Assembly: GCA_041671505.1 (NCBI GenBank)
Contig: JBAZBK010000004.1
Location: forward strand, 124,001-188,000
DNA from: JACPDH01 sp041671505
Lineage (GTDB): Bacteria; Acidobacteriota; Thermoanaerobaculia; Gp7-AA8
Reading direction: 5' to 3'
DNA length: 64,000 nucleotides
Made by a program: the position numbers and the translations under genes. The notes under the pieces were generated by a model. That model ran no database searches and was not told where the DNA came from. It worked only from the letters and a program-made list of their open reading frames with translations. Each line of letters opens with the position of its first letter. The stretch's first letter is position 1. Positions 27,142 to 35,665 of the stretch are shown piece after piece.

Positions 27142-28686
27142 ATGAATCCAAGAAAGTCCGGAGTCCTCCTTCACCCGACGTCGCTACCAGGGCCGTGGGG
27201 AATCGGAGACCTCGGCGAAGAAGCGATGGCCTTTCTCCGCTGGCTCGAGCTCGCCGGCCAGACCCTCTGGCAGATTCTTCCGCTCGGGCCCACCGGCATG
27301 GGCAACTCTCCCTACGGCGCGCTTTCGGCCTTTGCGGGAAACCCGAACCTGATCTCGCCGCAGCGAATGGTCGAGGAAGGCCTTCTCTCCGCTTCCGACG
27401 TCGAGAAGCCGCCACACCTGCCGGGCGACCATGTCGATTTCGGCCGCGCAATCGCGGAGAAGGAGCGGCTGCTCCATCTCGCGTGGCAGCGATTCCGCGA
27501 GTACGGCGACGCCTCGCTACGCCAGGATTTCGATTCGTTTCGCGCAGCGGAAGCTCACTGGCTCGACGACTGGACGCTGTTCCGCGCGCTGAAGAACCGC
27601 TTCGACGGACGGGAGTGGGCGGCCTGGGACAACGACCTCGCGATGCGCGTCCCCGCGGCGCTCGAACGCGCGCGAACGGAGCTCGCGGACGAGATCGCCT
27701 TCGGGGCGTTCGCTCAGTGGCTCTTCTTCCGGCAATGGACGAGGATCCGCCAGGATGCGAACGCGAAGGGAATCGCCGTCGTCGGCGACGTTCCGATCTA
27801 CGTCGCGTACGACAGCGCCGACGTCTGGGCAAACCGTCATCTCTTCTATCTCGACGACGCCGGGCGGCCGACGGTCGTCGCAGGCGTGCCCCCCGACTAC
27901 TTCAGCGCGACCGGCCAGCTCTGGGGCAACCCGCTCTATCGCTGGAGTCAGTTGAAACACGACGGCTACGCCTGGTGGATCGCCCGCGTGAAGGCGAACC
28001 TCAAGATGGCCGACTACATCCGCCTCGACCACTTTCGCGGCTTTGCCGGCTACTGGGAGGTGCGCGCCGGCGAGCAGACGGCCATCAACGGCCGCTGGCG
28101 TCGCGGGCCAGGCAAACCGCTCTTCGACGCGATCCGCAATGCGCTCGGCGACCTGCCATTGATCGCAGAGGATCTCGGCGTCATCACAGCAGACGTGGAG
28201 AAGCTCCGCCACCAGCTGCATCTGCCCGGGATGAGAATCCTGCAGTTCGCGTTCGGCGACTTCGACAACCCGTACGCGCCGCACAACCACAGCGTCGACT
28301 CCATCGTCTACACGGGCACGCATGACAACGACACGACGCTTGGATGGTTCCGCTCGGCGCCCGACTGGGAGCGGCGGCGCGCACTCGACTACGTCGGCGG
28401 CGACGAACGTTCGTTCCACTGGTCGATGATCCGCGCCGCCATGAACTCGGTGGCCGCGTGGGCGATCGTCCCGGCGCAAGATCTGTTCGGCCTCGGCAGC
28501 GAGGGGCGCATGAACAGGCCGGGAGTCGCGAGCGGGAACTGGGGTTGGCGTGCGCACCACGACAATTTCAATGCCGAACTCGCGAAGCATCTCAGGTTCC
28601 ACACGGAGCTGAGCGGCAGGCTCGCGACGCAGGGGGCGCGCGAACTGGAGCAGATCGCCGTCGTGGAAACCTCTCCGGGCACATAG
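27142..28686 (+). CDS. malQ: 4-alpha-glucanotransferase (amylomaltase)
   Basis: MalQ (GH77) transfers alpha-1,4-glucan segments between chains and recycles maltodextrins from glycogen breakdown. The start is ATG at 27142 with GGGAGG upstream; the frame is open further 5' but that region belongs to pfkA. The 514-residue length is normal. The catalytic triad is D296 (RLDHFRGF), E343 (IAEDLG) and D395 (GTHDNDTT), nearly the same numbering as the Thermus enzymes. It is followed after six bases by the B2-like gene. Confidence 0.95.
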   Translation: MNPRKSGVLLHPTSLPGPWGIGDLGEEAMAFLRWLELAGQTLWQILPLGPTGMGNSPYGALSAFAGNPNLISPQRMVEEGLLSASDVEKPPHLPGDHVDFGRAIAEKERLLHLAWQRFREYGDASLRQDFDSFRAAEAHWLDDWTLFRALKNRFDGREWAAWDNDLAMRVPAALERARTELADEIAFGAFAQWLFFRQWTRIRQDANAKGIAVVGDVPIYVAYDSADVWANRHLFYLDDAGRPTVVAGVPPDYFSATGQLWGNPLYRWSQLKHDGYAWWIARVKANLKMADYIRLDHFRGFAGYWEVRAGEQTAINGRWRRGPGKPLFDAIRNALGDLPLIAEDLGVITADVEKLRHQLHLPGMRILQFAFGDFDNPYAPHNHSVDSIVYTGTHDNDTTLGWFRSAPDWERRRALDYVGGDERSFHWSMIRAAMNSVAAWAIVPAQDLFGLGSEGRMNRPGVASGNWGWRAHHDNFNAELAKHLRFHTELSGRLATQGARELEQIAVVETSPGT

Positions 28687-28692
28687 GCGACC

Positions 28693-29151
28693 GTGGGAAC
28701 GCTGGCCGAGAGATTTCGTCGTGCCGCGGCCCTCGGGCCACGCGACTGGTTCCTGATCGCCGAGGCGTGGATCGAGCTTGCGCGCGCAGGCGCTGCACTT
28801 CGCTTCAATCCGGCGAGAGCCGTTCGCGGCGTCCTCGACCAGCGGCCCGCGACTCAGTCCAGCGAGCACGACCTGCCGCCCCAACTCCTCGAGATGTTTC
28901 TCATCGCAGCGCGTTACAACGTATTCAACGTCAGCTGCCTTCCGAAAGCGCTCGCCCTCAAACGGATGCTCGAGAGACGCCGGTTCTCGCCGGCGCTCCG
29001 CATCGGCGCACGCACGGAGGCGGGAACGCTGATGGGCCACGCCTGGATCGAGATCGACGACGTGCCCTTCAACGACTCCGCCGACGTCGCCGTCCGCTAT
29101 CCTCCGCTCGAGATCGGTGAGGCTGGACTGGCGACCTGGACGTCGCAGTAG
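28693..29151 (+). CDS. Lasso-peptide B2-like (McjB C-terminal domain) cysteine protease homologue
   Basis: A 152-residue protein matching the transglutaminase-like fold of McjB C-terminal / lasso-peptide B2 proteins. The putative catalytic residues are C82 (NVSCLPKALALKRML), H116 (GHAWIE) and an Asp at 122/123 or 128. The LRIGARTEAG stretch between Cys and His is also typical. In lasso-peptide clusters this protease cleaves the leader peptide. Here there is no asparagine-synthetase-like cyclase, RRE protein or precursor peptide; the gene sits six bases after malQ with a GTG start. It may act on something else. The family call rests on motif pattern only. Confidence 0.75.
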   Translation: MGTLAERFRRAAALGPRDWFLIAEAWIELARAGAALRFNPARAVRGVLDQRPATQSSEHDLPPQLLEMFLIAARYNVFNVSCLPKALALKRMLERRRFSPALRIGARTEAGTLMGHAWIEIDDVPFNDSADVAVRYPPLEIGEAGLATWTSQ

Positions 29152-29163
29152 GGGGCGGGGGTA

Positions 29164-29294
29164 GTGGTTAGTTGTCAGTCGTGAAGGGAAAGGCGAGAGG
29201 CGACAAGCAGGCATGTGGAGTGAGAAAGCGCAGTTTTCGCGGCGGCGCGAAGCGCCGCGTCTGGCGCAGCGCCTAACAACCAACGACTAACACC
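29164..29294. repeat. Imperfect inverted-repeat element with internal hairpin
   Basis: Left arm GTGGTTAGTTGTCAGTCGTG (29164-29183) is about 75% matched to the reverse complement of the right arm (29274-29294, CAACCAACGACTAACACC). Between them is a perfect stem GCGGCGC-GAA-GCGCCGC (29242-29258). The segment fills the gap between the B2-like and UDG-like genes and looks like a small non-coding repeat; whether it recurs in the genome cannot be seen here. Confidence 0.4.
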
Positions 29295-29306
29295 TTCCGG
29301 AGCCCC

Positions 29307-29969
29307 ATGAGCACCAGCGAGTTAATGCCTGCCGACGATGCGATCGCCACGTTCGTTTACTCTCTTGCGCACTGCCGCATGCCGTCCAATGCTCACAACC
29401 AGTACGCCGGTCGATCTCGCGGCGCTTCGATTCGCCGCGAGAATCTCGCGCTCTATCTGTCGCAGATGATGCAGCGCAGGCCGGAGATGCTGCTCGTCGG
29501 CGAAGCTCCGAGCCATCGCGGCTGCCGCCTCACTGGCATTCCATTCATGAGCGAGACGATCATGCTCCGCGGCGTCGCGCGGGCGGAGCTCTTCGGCCCC
29601 TCGCACGGCTACGGCAAGGCGACCACGGGAGCGGGACTCTCCACCGAGGCGAGCGCAACGATGGTCTGGGAGACGATCGGCCCGATCAGGCCTACGCCGC
29701 TTCTCTGGAACGCCTTTCCGTTTCACCCTCATCGCCCGGACGACCCGCGCTCGAACCGCCCCCCGACAGCGCTCGAGCTGGAGATCGGGAAGCAATTCGT
29801 CGTCGAGCTCGTCTCGCTATTCAGGATCGACGTGGTCGTCGCTGTGGGAAACAGAGCGCGCGATTCGCTGACCTCGCTCCGTATCGAGCACGCGCACGTG
29901 CGCCATCCGTCGATGGGCGGAAAGCGGGAGTTCGCTGCCGGGATCGCCCGACTGTGCAAGAATTCATGA
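29307..29969 (+). CDS. Uracil-DNA glycosylase superfamily protein
   Basis: A 220-residue protein of the UDG-like fold. Motif-1-like LLVGEAPSHRGCRLTGIPF and motif-3-like VRHPSMGGKREF are visible, with a WNAFPFHPH segment between them. The acidic residue in GEAP takes the place of the GxDP Asp of true uracil glycosylases, and the final His loop is HPSMGG. No complete set of iron-sulfur cysteines for family 4/5 enzymes is apparent. It may be a DNA-repair glycosylase or a related member of unknown substrate. The ATG at 29307 has CGGAG upstream. Confidence 0.8.
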   Translation: MSTSELMPADDAIATFVYSLAHCRMPSNAHNQYAGRSRGASIRRENLALYLSQMMQRRPEMLLVGEAPSHRGCRLTGIPFMSETIMLRGVARAELFGPSHGYGKATTGAGLSTEASATMVWETIGPIRPTPLLWNAFPFHPHRPDDPRSNRPPTALELEIGKQFVVELVSLFRIDVVVAVGNRARDSLTSLRIEHAHVRHPSMGGKREFAAGIARLCKNS

Positions 29970-29992
29970 CACAGCCCTGCTGGAGGACAACC

Positions 29993-30409
29993 ATGAGATC
30001 GCTGCTTCGGGGACTTTCGCTGCTGACGCTTCTGCTCGCCGTCGGTTCGGGGTGCGCGAGCACCGCTGGCCAGACGACGGAGCCGAAGACTCTCGGGCCG
30101 GTCGAGGTCTCGCTCTCCACGACCAACGACGTCTCGCGGTTCAGCCTGGGCGAGTACAAGTACAAGGTCCACCTCCAGAAGATCACCGACTCGCGCTGCC
30201 CGGCGAACGCGAAGTGCATCTGGTCGGGAGAGCTCGCGGCCGAGCTCGACGTCGATCGCGAGGTAAACGGGAAGAAGGATTCGAAGGCCTTCACTCTCGG
30301 CCAGGAGACGATGCCAACACTCACGGCCCTCGGCGCGACGTTCGAGCTCATGCGGATCAGCGAGACGACGCTCGAGTTCCGCATGACCCTCGAGCCTCGC
30401 CTCAAGTAA
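29993..30409 (+). CDS. Small putative lipoprotein with DSRCP..C-W motif
   Basis: A 138-residue exported protein. The start is ATG at 29993 with GGAGG six bases upstream, giving a lipoprotein signal peptide ending in VGSGC. The mature part contains DSRCPANAKCIWSGE, a cysteine-pair motif seen in a family of uncharacterised bacterial lipoproteins. The rest is beta-rich. It lies 23 bases after the UDG-like gene and 55 bases before psd. Function unknown. Confidence 0.82.
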   Translation: MRSLLRGLSLLTLLLAVGSGCASTAGQTTEPKTLGPVEVSLSTTNDVSRFSLGEYKYKVHLQKITDSRCPANAKCIWSGELAAELDVDREVNGKKDSKAFTLGQETMPTLTALGATFELMRISETTLEFRMTLEPRLK

Positions 30410-30464
30410 TGCATGGGGCGGTTCGGCTCGTCCGATCGTCCCGTTCGTGCGATCATCCCCCTGC

Positions 30465-31292
30465 ATGTTCGAGCTCCTCCGCTGGGTTCCCAAAGCGCAC
30501 CTGAGTCACGCAGCCGGCTGGCTGATGCACAAGCAGCTCCCCGGGCCGCTCGCCCGGTGGAGCGTGCGGACGTTCGCATCGAGATTCGGGATCGACGTCG
30601 ACGCGGCGTCGCGCCCGATCGAGAGCTACGCGAGCATCGGGGAGTTCTTCACCCGCGACCTCAAGCCGGGCCTGCGTCCGGTCGAAGGCGATTTCGTCAG
30701 CCCGGTCGACGCTCTCCTGCGCAACTTCGGCACGGTCGAGAACGGCCGCATCGAGCAGGTGAAGGGGCGCGACTACTCGCTGCGCCAGTTCCTCGGCGGG
30801 GACGGGATCGCAGACTCGTTCGACGGCGGCACCTTCTTCAACTTCTACCTCTCGCCGCGCGACTACCATCACATCCACGCCCCCGTGGCCGGCGACGTCG
30901 TGCGGAGCGTCGTCATCCCCGGCTGGCTCTGGCCCGTCAACGACTGGTCGATCGCCAACATCGACGAGCTCTTCGCGGTCAACGAGAGAGTCGTCACGTA
31001 TCTCAAGAGCCGCTTCGGGCTCGTCGCGGTCGTAATGATCGGCGCGACGAATGTCGGCAGGATGACCGTCACCTACGACAACTTCGTCACGAACTCACGC
31101 CCCCGGAACACGGAAACGCGATGGATGGACTACCCGTCGCCGACGAGGCTCCGCGCGGGAGACCGGTTAGGCACGTTCCACATGGGCTCGAGCGTCGTCG
31201 TGCTCGTACGGAAGGAAATCATCCCGCCCGACCGGATCGCGGTGAGCGCGCCGTCGCCGGTGCTCTATGGCAGCAGTCTGCTGAGGGACTGA
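30465..31292 (+). CDS. psd: Phosphatidylserine decarboxylase proenzyme
   Basis: Psd makes phosphatidylethanolamine from phosphatidylserine at the membrane and is a self-cleaving pyruvoyl enzyme. The 275-residue proenzyme has the charge-relay Asp D82 (SPVDA), H138 (HHIHAPVAG) and the autocleavage motif GSS (241-243, S242 predicted to become the pyruvoyl group) in place of the common GST. The start chosen is ATG 30465; a GTG at 30447 is in frame. No phosphatidylserine synthase gene is in the window. Confidence 0.92.
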   Translation: MFELLRWVPKAHLSHAAGWLMHKQLPGPLARWSVRTFASRFGIDVDAASRPIESYASIGEFFTRDLKPGLRPVEGDFVSPVDALLRNFGTVENGRIEQVKGRDYSLRQFLGGDGIADSFDGGTFFNFYLSPRDYHHIHAPVAGDVVRSVVIPGWLWPVNDWSIANIDELFAVNERVVTYLKSRFGLVAVVMIGATNVGRMTVTYDNFVTNSRPRNTETRWMDYPSPTRLRAGDRLGTFHMGSSVVVLVRKEIIPPDRIAVSAPSPVLYGSSLLRD

Positions 31293-31315
31293 GAACGGGC
31301 GGCTCGCCCGCGGAG

Positions 31316-31482
31316 TCATCATCCCGAGAAGCGACCCCGCGAGGCGGGGAGGCGACGAGGGATCTCGCAGGCTGGTACAGACGCGCAACGGGCGAGACAC
31401 TCCAAGCTGACGACATCATCTGTACCAGCCGGCGAGGTCCCTCCTCCCTCTCCCGCTTCGCGGGATCGGTCGTCGGGACGAC
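31316..31482. repeat. Large palindromic REP-like element
   Basis: Two arms of about 65 bases (31316-31381 and 31419-31482) are imperfect reverse complements. The inner 25 bases are almost identical: GGCTGGTACAGA at 31370-31381 pairs with TCTGTACCAGCC at 31419-31430. The arms carry smaller hairpins such as CCCCGCGAGGCGGGG (31335-31349) and CCCGCTTCGCGGG. The 37-base centre is unrelated. It fills the gap between the convergent psd and PilZ genes and ends four bases from the PilZ stop, so it may also terminate transcription. It resembles dispersed REP/MITE-type elements; copy number cannot be judged here. Confidence 0.7.
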
Positions 31483-31486
31483 AAGC

Positions 31487-32500
31487 CTACTTGTGCCGCT
31501 CGAACGCGAGCGCGACGATCGAAGGATCGAGCGTGCGGTCGAGGTACTCCCACACGGCAATCTGGTCGAGCTTCCCAGTGATCGGCCCGGTCCGCGCCCG
31601 GATGTCCTCCATCGTCACCGTGCGTGCAGCGAGATCGTGCCAGTAGCGGGAATCTTCGCTCGGAATCGCGAGAAGCGCCCTGACCGACTGCACGAGCTGG
31701 AAGTACTCCGAGCCGGGAATCGAGTCCTCGACCGTGTCGACCTCGACCGCGGGTCCCACCTGCTCGGCCCGCGCGATCTTGAGCTTCAGCTTCAGCGAGC
31801 TCGTGTCCTTGACTGCGTGCTTGAGCTCGGTCAGCTGGCCGATCGCGAGCCTCAGCAACTCGGGGCGCTCGGTGATGCGAAGGCCCGCGTGGTAGTGGAA
31901 CTCGTCGGGCCCCCAGAGCGCCCATAGGCGGCACCAGACGACCTCCGCCTTCGCGCGCACCTCGAACGTCGACTTCGGAATCGGGAAACGGAAGATCCCG
32001 CTCGTGCCCGCTTCGATCGGCCGCGGCGTCTCGACGCGCGCTCCCTTGCTGGCAAGGTCGAGGATGCGAACGACGCCCACATGCTCCAACTCCCCGTCGA
32101 GCCCCTGATCGACGAGGAACCGGTCCGAGAAACGGCGCTCTCTGACCCGGTGGCTCCTCCCGCTCTTCGTGAGGCGGTCGACGACGCGCTCGATGAGATG
32201 CCTGTCGGCATGGAACCGCACACCCGACACGTGCCGCTCGTTGAGGTCGGCCGAAAGCGACGCCTGGGTCCAGACGACCTCGCACTCGAGCACGATCGGA
32301 GCCGACTCTCCCTCGAGGCGGAAGCGGAGCATCGCCTTGCGTCCCGACTCCACCGGCTCGCCATGGCGAAGGCGCACACCGCTCACCGAGATGTCGCCGA
32401 TGACGACACGGTGTGAGCCGAACTCCGCTTCCAGAGGGGGGAGGAGAAGGAATCTCTCGGCCCTCTGGTGAAACGGCGGAGGTGCCATCTTGTCAGGCAT
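31487..32500 (-). CDS. Two-PilZ-domain protein
   Basis: A 337-residue cytoplasmic protein with two PilZ-like domains, the usual c-di-GMP receptor fold. The first (about 10-110) has RAERF and GDISVSGVRL (DxSxxG); the second (about 115-220) has RERRFSDR and DLASKGA. The C-terminal ~110 residues are helical and unrecognised. The start chosen is ATG 32500; the frame continues to a GTG at 32620, which would add 40 residues. It may respond to c-di-GMP made by the two cyclases in this window (inference). It is convergent with psd and divergent from the slipin gene. Confidence 0.85.
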   Translation of the reverse strand: MPDKMAPPPFHQRAERFLLLPPLEAEFGSHRVVIGDISVSGVRLRHGEPVESGRKAMLRFRLEGESAPIVLECEVVWTQASLSADLNERHVSGVRFHADRHLIERVVDRLTKSGRSHRVRERRFSDRFLVDQGLDGELEHVGVVRILDLASKGARVETPRPIEAGTSGIFRFPIPKSTFEVRAKAEVVWCRLWALWGPDEFHYHAGLRITERPELLRLAIGQLTELKHAVKDTSSLKLKLKIARAEQVGPAVEVDTVEDSIPGSEYFQLVQSVRALLAIPSEDSRYWHDLAARTVTMEDIRARTGPITGKLDQIAVWEYLDRTLDPSIVALAFERHK

Positions 32501-32683
32501 TGCTCGTTCCCATGGCAGCTCCGGGAGGCGCCGCACGCGCGTGGCGGGAAAGCCGCCGGCGCGAGTCGTTTCTCGCTTCGCGTCTGGATCGAGCTCGAAT
32601 TGTAGTACGACACGCCTCACGCGGGGTGACCCCGCTCACCATTCCGGCGATAGAATCACCCTGACACCGAAAGGGGGTCATCC

Positions 32684-33499
32684 GTGGAAGGTATTGGCTG
32701 CTTCGCGATCGCGGGAGCCGTTCTCGTGATCTATCTCATCAGCTCGATCAAGATCCTCGCCGAATACGAGCGAGGCGTCATCTTCCGGCTGGGCCGTCTG
32801 CTTCACAACGCGAAAGGCCCGGGACTCGTCTTCGTCTTCCGCCCGATCGACCGAATGGTCCGCATCTCGCTGCGGCAGGAAGCGTTCGAGGTTCCGCCGC
32901 AGGACATCATCACGCGCGACAACGTGACGCTGAAGGTCAACGCCGTCATCTTCCTGCGCGTCATCGACTCGAACAAGGCGGTCGTCGAGGTCTCGAACTA
33001 CGTCTACCAGACCTCGCAATTCGCGCAGACGACGCTCCGCTCGGTGCTGGGCGAAGTCGAGCTCGACGAGCTGCTGTCGAAGCGCGAGAAGCTCAACATC
33101 AGGATCCAGGAGATCCTCGACGCGCACACCGCGCCGTGGGGCGTGAAGGTGATCAACGTCGAGGTCAAGCAGGTCGATCTGCCTGAGTCGATGCTCCGCG
33201 CCATGGCCAAGCAGGCCGAGGCCGAGCGCGAGAAGCGGTCGAAGATCATCCACGCAGAGGGTGAGTTCAACGCCTCTCAGAAACTCGCGGACGCGGCGAA
33301 GATTCTCGCGACCGAACCGGTCACCCTGCAGCTCCGATATCTGCAGACGCTCACCGAGATCGGCGTCGAGAAGAACACCACGATCGTCTTCCCGCTCCCG
33401 GTCGACATCCTCGTCGGGCTCCAGAAATGGAGCGAGGAGATGGTCAAATCGAGCAGCCCGAACGTCAGGCCGCCCGTGGCGCCACCGAAGCCGGAGTAA
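32684..33499 (+). CDS. Slipin (SPFH/stomatin-family membrane protein)
   Basis: A 271-residue stomatin-like protein with an N-terminal membrane hairpin (about 4-22) and an SPFH/Band 7 domain (about 25-190, EYERGVIFRLGR, GPGLVFVFRPIDRM), followed by a helical oligomerisation region (AKQAEAEREKRSKI). Such proteins form membrane rings and often work with NfeD proteases. The start is GTG 32684 with AAAGGGGG upstream. It is convergent with the nfeD gene only nine bases away, rather than in the usual same-strand operon. Confidence 0.93.
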   Translation: MEGIGCFAIAGAVLVIYLISSIKILAEYERGVIFRLGRLLHNAKGPGLVFVFRPIDRMVRISLRQEAFEVPPQDIITRDNVTLKVNAVIFLRVIDSNKAVVEVSNYVYQTSQFAQTTLRSVLGEVELDELLSKREKLNIRIQEILDAHTAPWGVKVINVEVKQVDLPESMLRAMAKQAEAEREKRSKIIHAEGEFNASQKLADAAKILATEPVTLQLRYLQTLTEIGVEKNTTIVFPLPVDILVGLQKWSEEMVKSSSPNVRPPVAPPKPE

Positions 33500-33508
33500 T
33501 CAGCTCCG

Positions 33509-34804
33509 CTACCCGGCGGGCGGAGGAGAACCAGCGACCGGCCTCACGCCAAGCGTGAGGCCGTCGATGGACTCGACGCGCACCTCGTCGCCGACCGCGA
33601 CGGGTGCCGTCGACACCGCGTTCCAGAGCTCGCCGTGGACGAAGATCCTGCCCGCGGGCGCGAGCGGCGTCTTCGCCACGCCGATCTCTCCGACGAGTCC
33701 CTCCTCGCCGGTTACGACCTTCCCCTTCATCGCGCGCATCGCGAGCGTCATCAGGAAGACCGCGATGACGCCGAACGGCAGGCTGATCGCCAGCGCGGTC
33801 AGCCACTGCACCCGCATCTCGGGAATCGGCCCGTCGACGAGCAGCACCGCGCCTAACGTCATGCAGACGACTCCGCCCGCGCCGAGAACCCCGTAGCTCG
33901 TGTACTTCGCCTCGAGCGCGAACAGGACGAAGGCGATGACGATCAGTGTCAGTGCCGCGAAGCGCGTCGGCAGCAGATTCAACGCGAACACCGCGAGCAG
34001 GATCATGATCAGCCCGACGACGCCCGGAAGAATCGCGCCCGGATGGTTGAATTCCGCCCAGAGCGCGAGCGCGCCGAGCGAGAGCAGAAGGAACGCGATG
34101 TTCGGGTCCATCATCCAGTTCATCACGCGTTGCCGCAGCGTCATCTCCCTCTCGCGCACCGTCTGGCCGGCGAGCTTGAGCACCAGCGTCTCGCCGCCGA
34201 ACCGCTTGATCGTCCTTCCTTCGAGCTGCCGAAGCAGATCGGCCTCGTCCTTCGCGACGATGTCGATCAGCTTCTGGTCGAGCGCCTCCTGCTCGGTGAA
34301 CGAGACCGACTCGCGCACCGCCTTCTCCGCGAGCTCGACGTTGCGTCCCCGCTTCGCGACGATCGACCGCATGAACGCCGCGGAGTCGTTCGTCATCTTC
34401 GCGTTCATGATCTCGTCGACCTTCTCCTGCCCGATCACCACCGGGTGCGCCGCACCGGTGTTCGTGCCGGGTGCCATCGCGGCGACATCAGCCGAAACGA
34501 GCAGAAAGAAACCGGCCGAGGCCGCGCGGCTCCCTCCGGGCGAGACGTAGACGATCACCGGCACCTTCGAGGCGACGATCTTCTCGATCATCTTCCGCAT
34601 TGAAGTCTCGAGCCCGCCCGGAGTCCGCAGGACGATCAGCAGCGCACTGTCGCCTGCTGCCTCCGCTTCGCGTATCGCGCGGTCGACAACTTCCTCGGTG
34701 ATCGGATGGATCACCCCGTCGATCGTGACTTTCAGAATGTCGGCCGAGACCGGCAGCGCAAGGACGAGTGCAAGGACGATGGCAACGAACCGGAGCGATC
34801 GCAT
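33509..34804 (-). CDS. NfeD membrane serine protease (NfeD1b type)
   Basis: A 431-residue protein with a signal peptide, a ClpP-like serine protease domain (about 25-210; nucleophile S96 in GSRAASAGFF and general base K136 in NAKMTNDSAAF), several membrane helices (about 240-370) and a C-terminal OB-fold NfeD domain (GLVGEIGVAKTPLAP, GRIFVHGELW). It is the expected partner of slipin, whose C-terminus such proteases cut. The start is ATG 34804 with GGGAGG upstream. Confidence 0.93.
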   Translation of the reverse strand: MRSLRFVAIVLALVLALPVSADILKVTIDGVIHPITEEVVDRAIREAEAAGDSALLIVLRTPGGLETSMRKMIEKIVASKVPVIVYVSPGGSRAASAGFFLLVSADVAAMAPGTNTGAAHPVVIGQEKVDEIMNAKMTNDSAAFMRSIVAKRGRNVELAEKAVRESVSFTEQEALDQKLIDIVAKDEADLLRQLEGRTIKRFGGETLVLKLAGQTVREREMTLRQRVMNWMMDPNIAFLLLSLGALALWAEFNHPGAILPGVVGLIMILLAVFALNLLPTRFAALTLIVIAFVLFALEAKYTSYGVLGAGGVVCMTLGAVLLVDGPIPEMRVQWLTALAISLPFGVIAVFLMTLAMRAMKGKVVTGEEGLVGEIGVAKTPLAPAGRIFVHGELWNAVSTAPVAVGDEVRVESIDGLTLGVRPVAGSPPPAG

Positions 34805-34966
34805 CGGATTCCTCCCGAGGAGCGGCGGCCGGCGCATCGCGCACGGGCCGCTCTTCTCCTATTCTGCGACCTCCCGCCTCGGCTGGCTATTCTTCGTGCC
34901 GATACGTTGTTTCGTGCCGGCGCGGCGAGGATACTGGCAGGGCGCCCCCGCGACGCGATACCGACG

Positions 34967-35665
34967 ATGGGAATCCCGATTCGATTCGAGAACGTGACTC
35001 ACCGTTACGGCGAGAGCGAGGACGAGGGCGTAGGCGTCGTCGCGCTCGACGACGGTTCCCTCACGCTCGACGCCGGCTCGTTCACCGCGCTGATGGGGGC
35101 GTCCGGCAGCGGAAAATCGACGCTCCTGCACCTCGCCGGCGCAATCGACCGGGCGACCTCCGGCCGCATCTTTCTCGGTGACCTCGAGATCTCGAGCATG
35201 TCCGACGCCGCGCTCACGCTGGTCCGGCGCGAGCGCATCGGCTTCGTCTTCCAGTTCTTCAATCTCATCCCGACGCTGACCGTGCGGGAGAACGTGCGCT
35301 TCCCGCTCGATCTTCTCGGAACCGATTCGACGAACCGCGCCAGCAGAGTCGAGGAGGTGCTCGCTCGGGTCGGCCTCACTCCCCGCGCGAAGCACTACCC
35401 CGCCGAGCTCTCGGGCGGAGAGCTGCAGCGCGTCGCGATCGGCCGCGCGATCGTTCATCGCCCGCCACTGCTCCTCGCCGACGAGCCGACGGGGAATCTC
35501 GACAGCCGCACGGGCGAGACGATCCTCGAGCTGATCCGCGAGGTCCACGCGGCCGAGGGGCCGACGATCGTCATGGCGACTCACTCCGATCATGCGGCGT
35601 CGTTCGCGGCGTCGACGATCCGCGTGACCGACGGAAAGGTCGCGCGCGAGGCGCGAAGCCGGTGA
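34967..35665 (+). CDS. ABC transporter ATP-binding protein (MacB/LolD/AttE type)
   Basis: A 232-residue ABC ATPase with Walker A GASGSGKST (44-52), Q-loop FVFQFFNLIP, signature LSGGE, Walker B LLLADEP and the ATHSDH switch. FVFQFFNL and DEPTGNLDS are typical of the MacB/LolD/FtsE branch that works with FtsX-type permeases. The start is ATG 34967; upstream frame belongs to the promoter region. Its stop overlaps the permease GTG by four bases. The nearby AttH-like lipocalin suggests an AttEFGH-like exporter (inference). Confidence 0.92.
   Translation: MGIPIRFENVTHRYGESEDEGVGVVALDDGSLTLDAGSFTALMGASGSGKSTLLHLAGAIDRATSGRIFLGDLEISSMSDAALTLVRRERIGFVFQFFNLIPTLTVRENVRFPLDLLGTDSTNRASRVEEVLARVGLTPRAKHYPAELSGGELQRVAIGRAIVHRPPLLLADEPTGNLDSRTGETILELIREVHAAEGPTIVMATHSDHAASFAASTIRVTDGKVAREARSR

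Noticed and set aside
28693..29969. A lasso-peptide biosynthetic cluster
   Set aside because: No cyclase, RRE domain, precursor or transporter is near the B2-like gene; the next gene is a UDG-superfamily protein.
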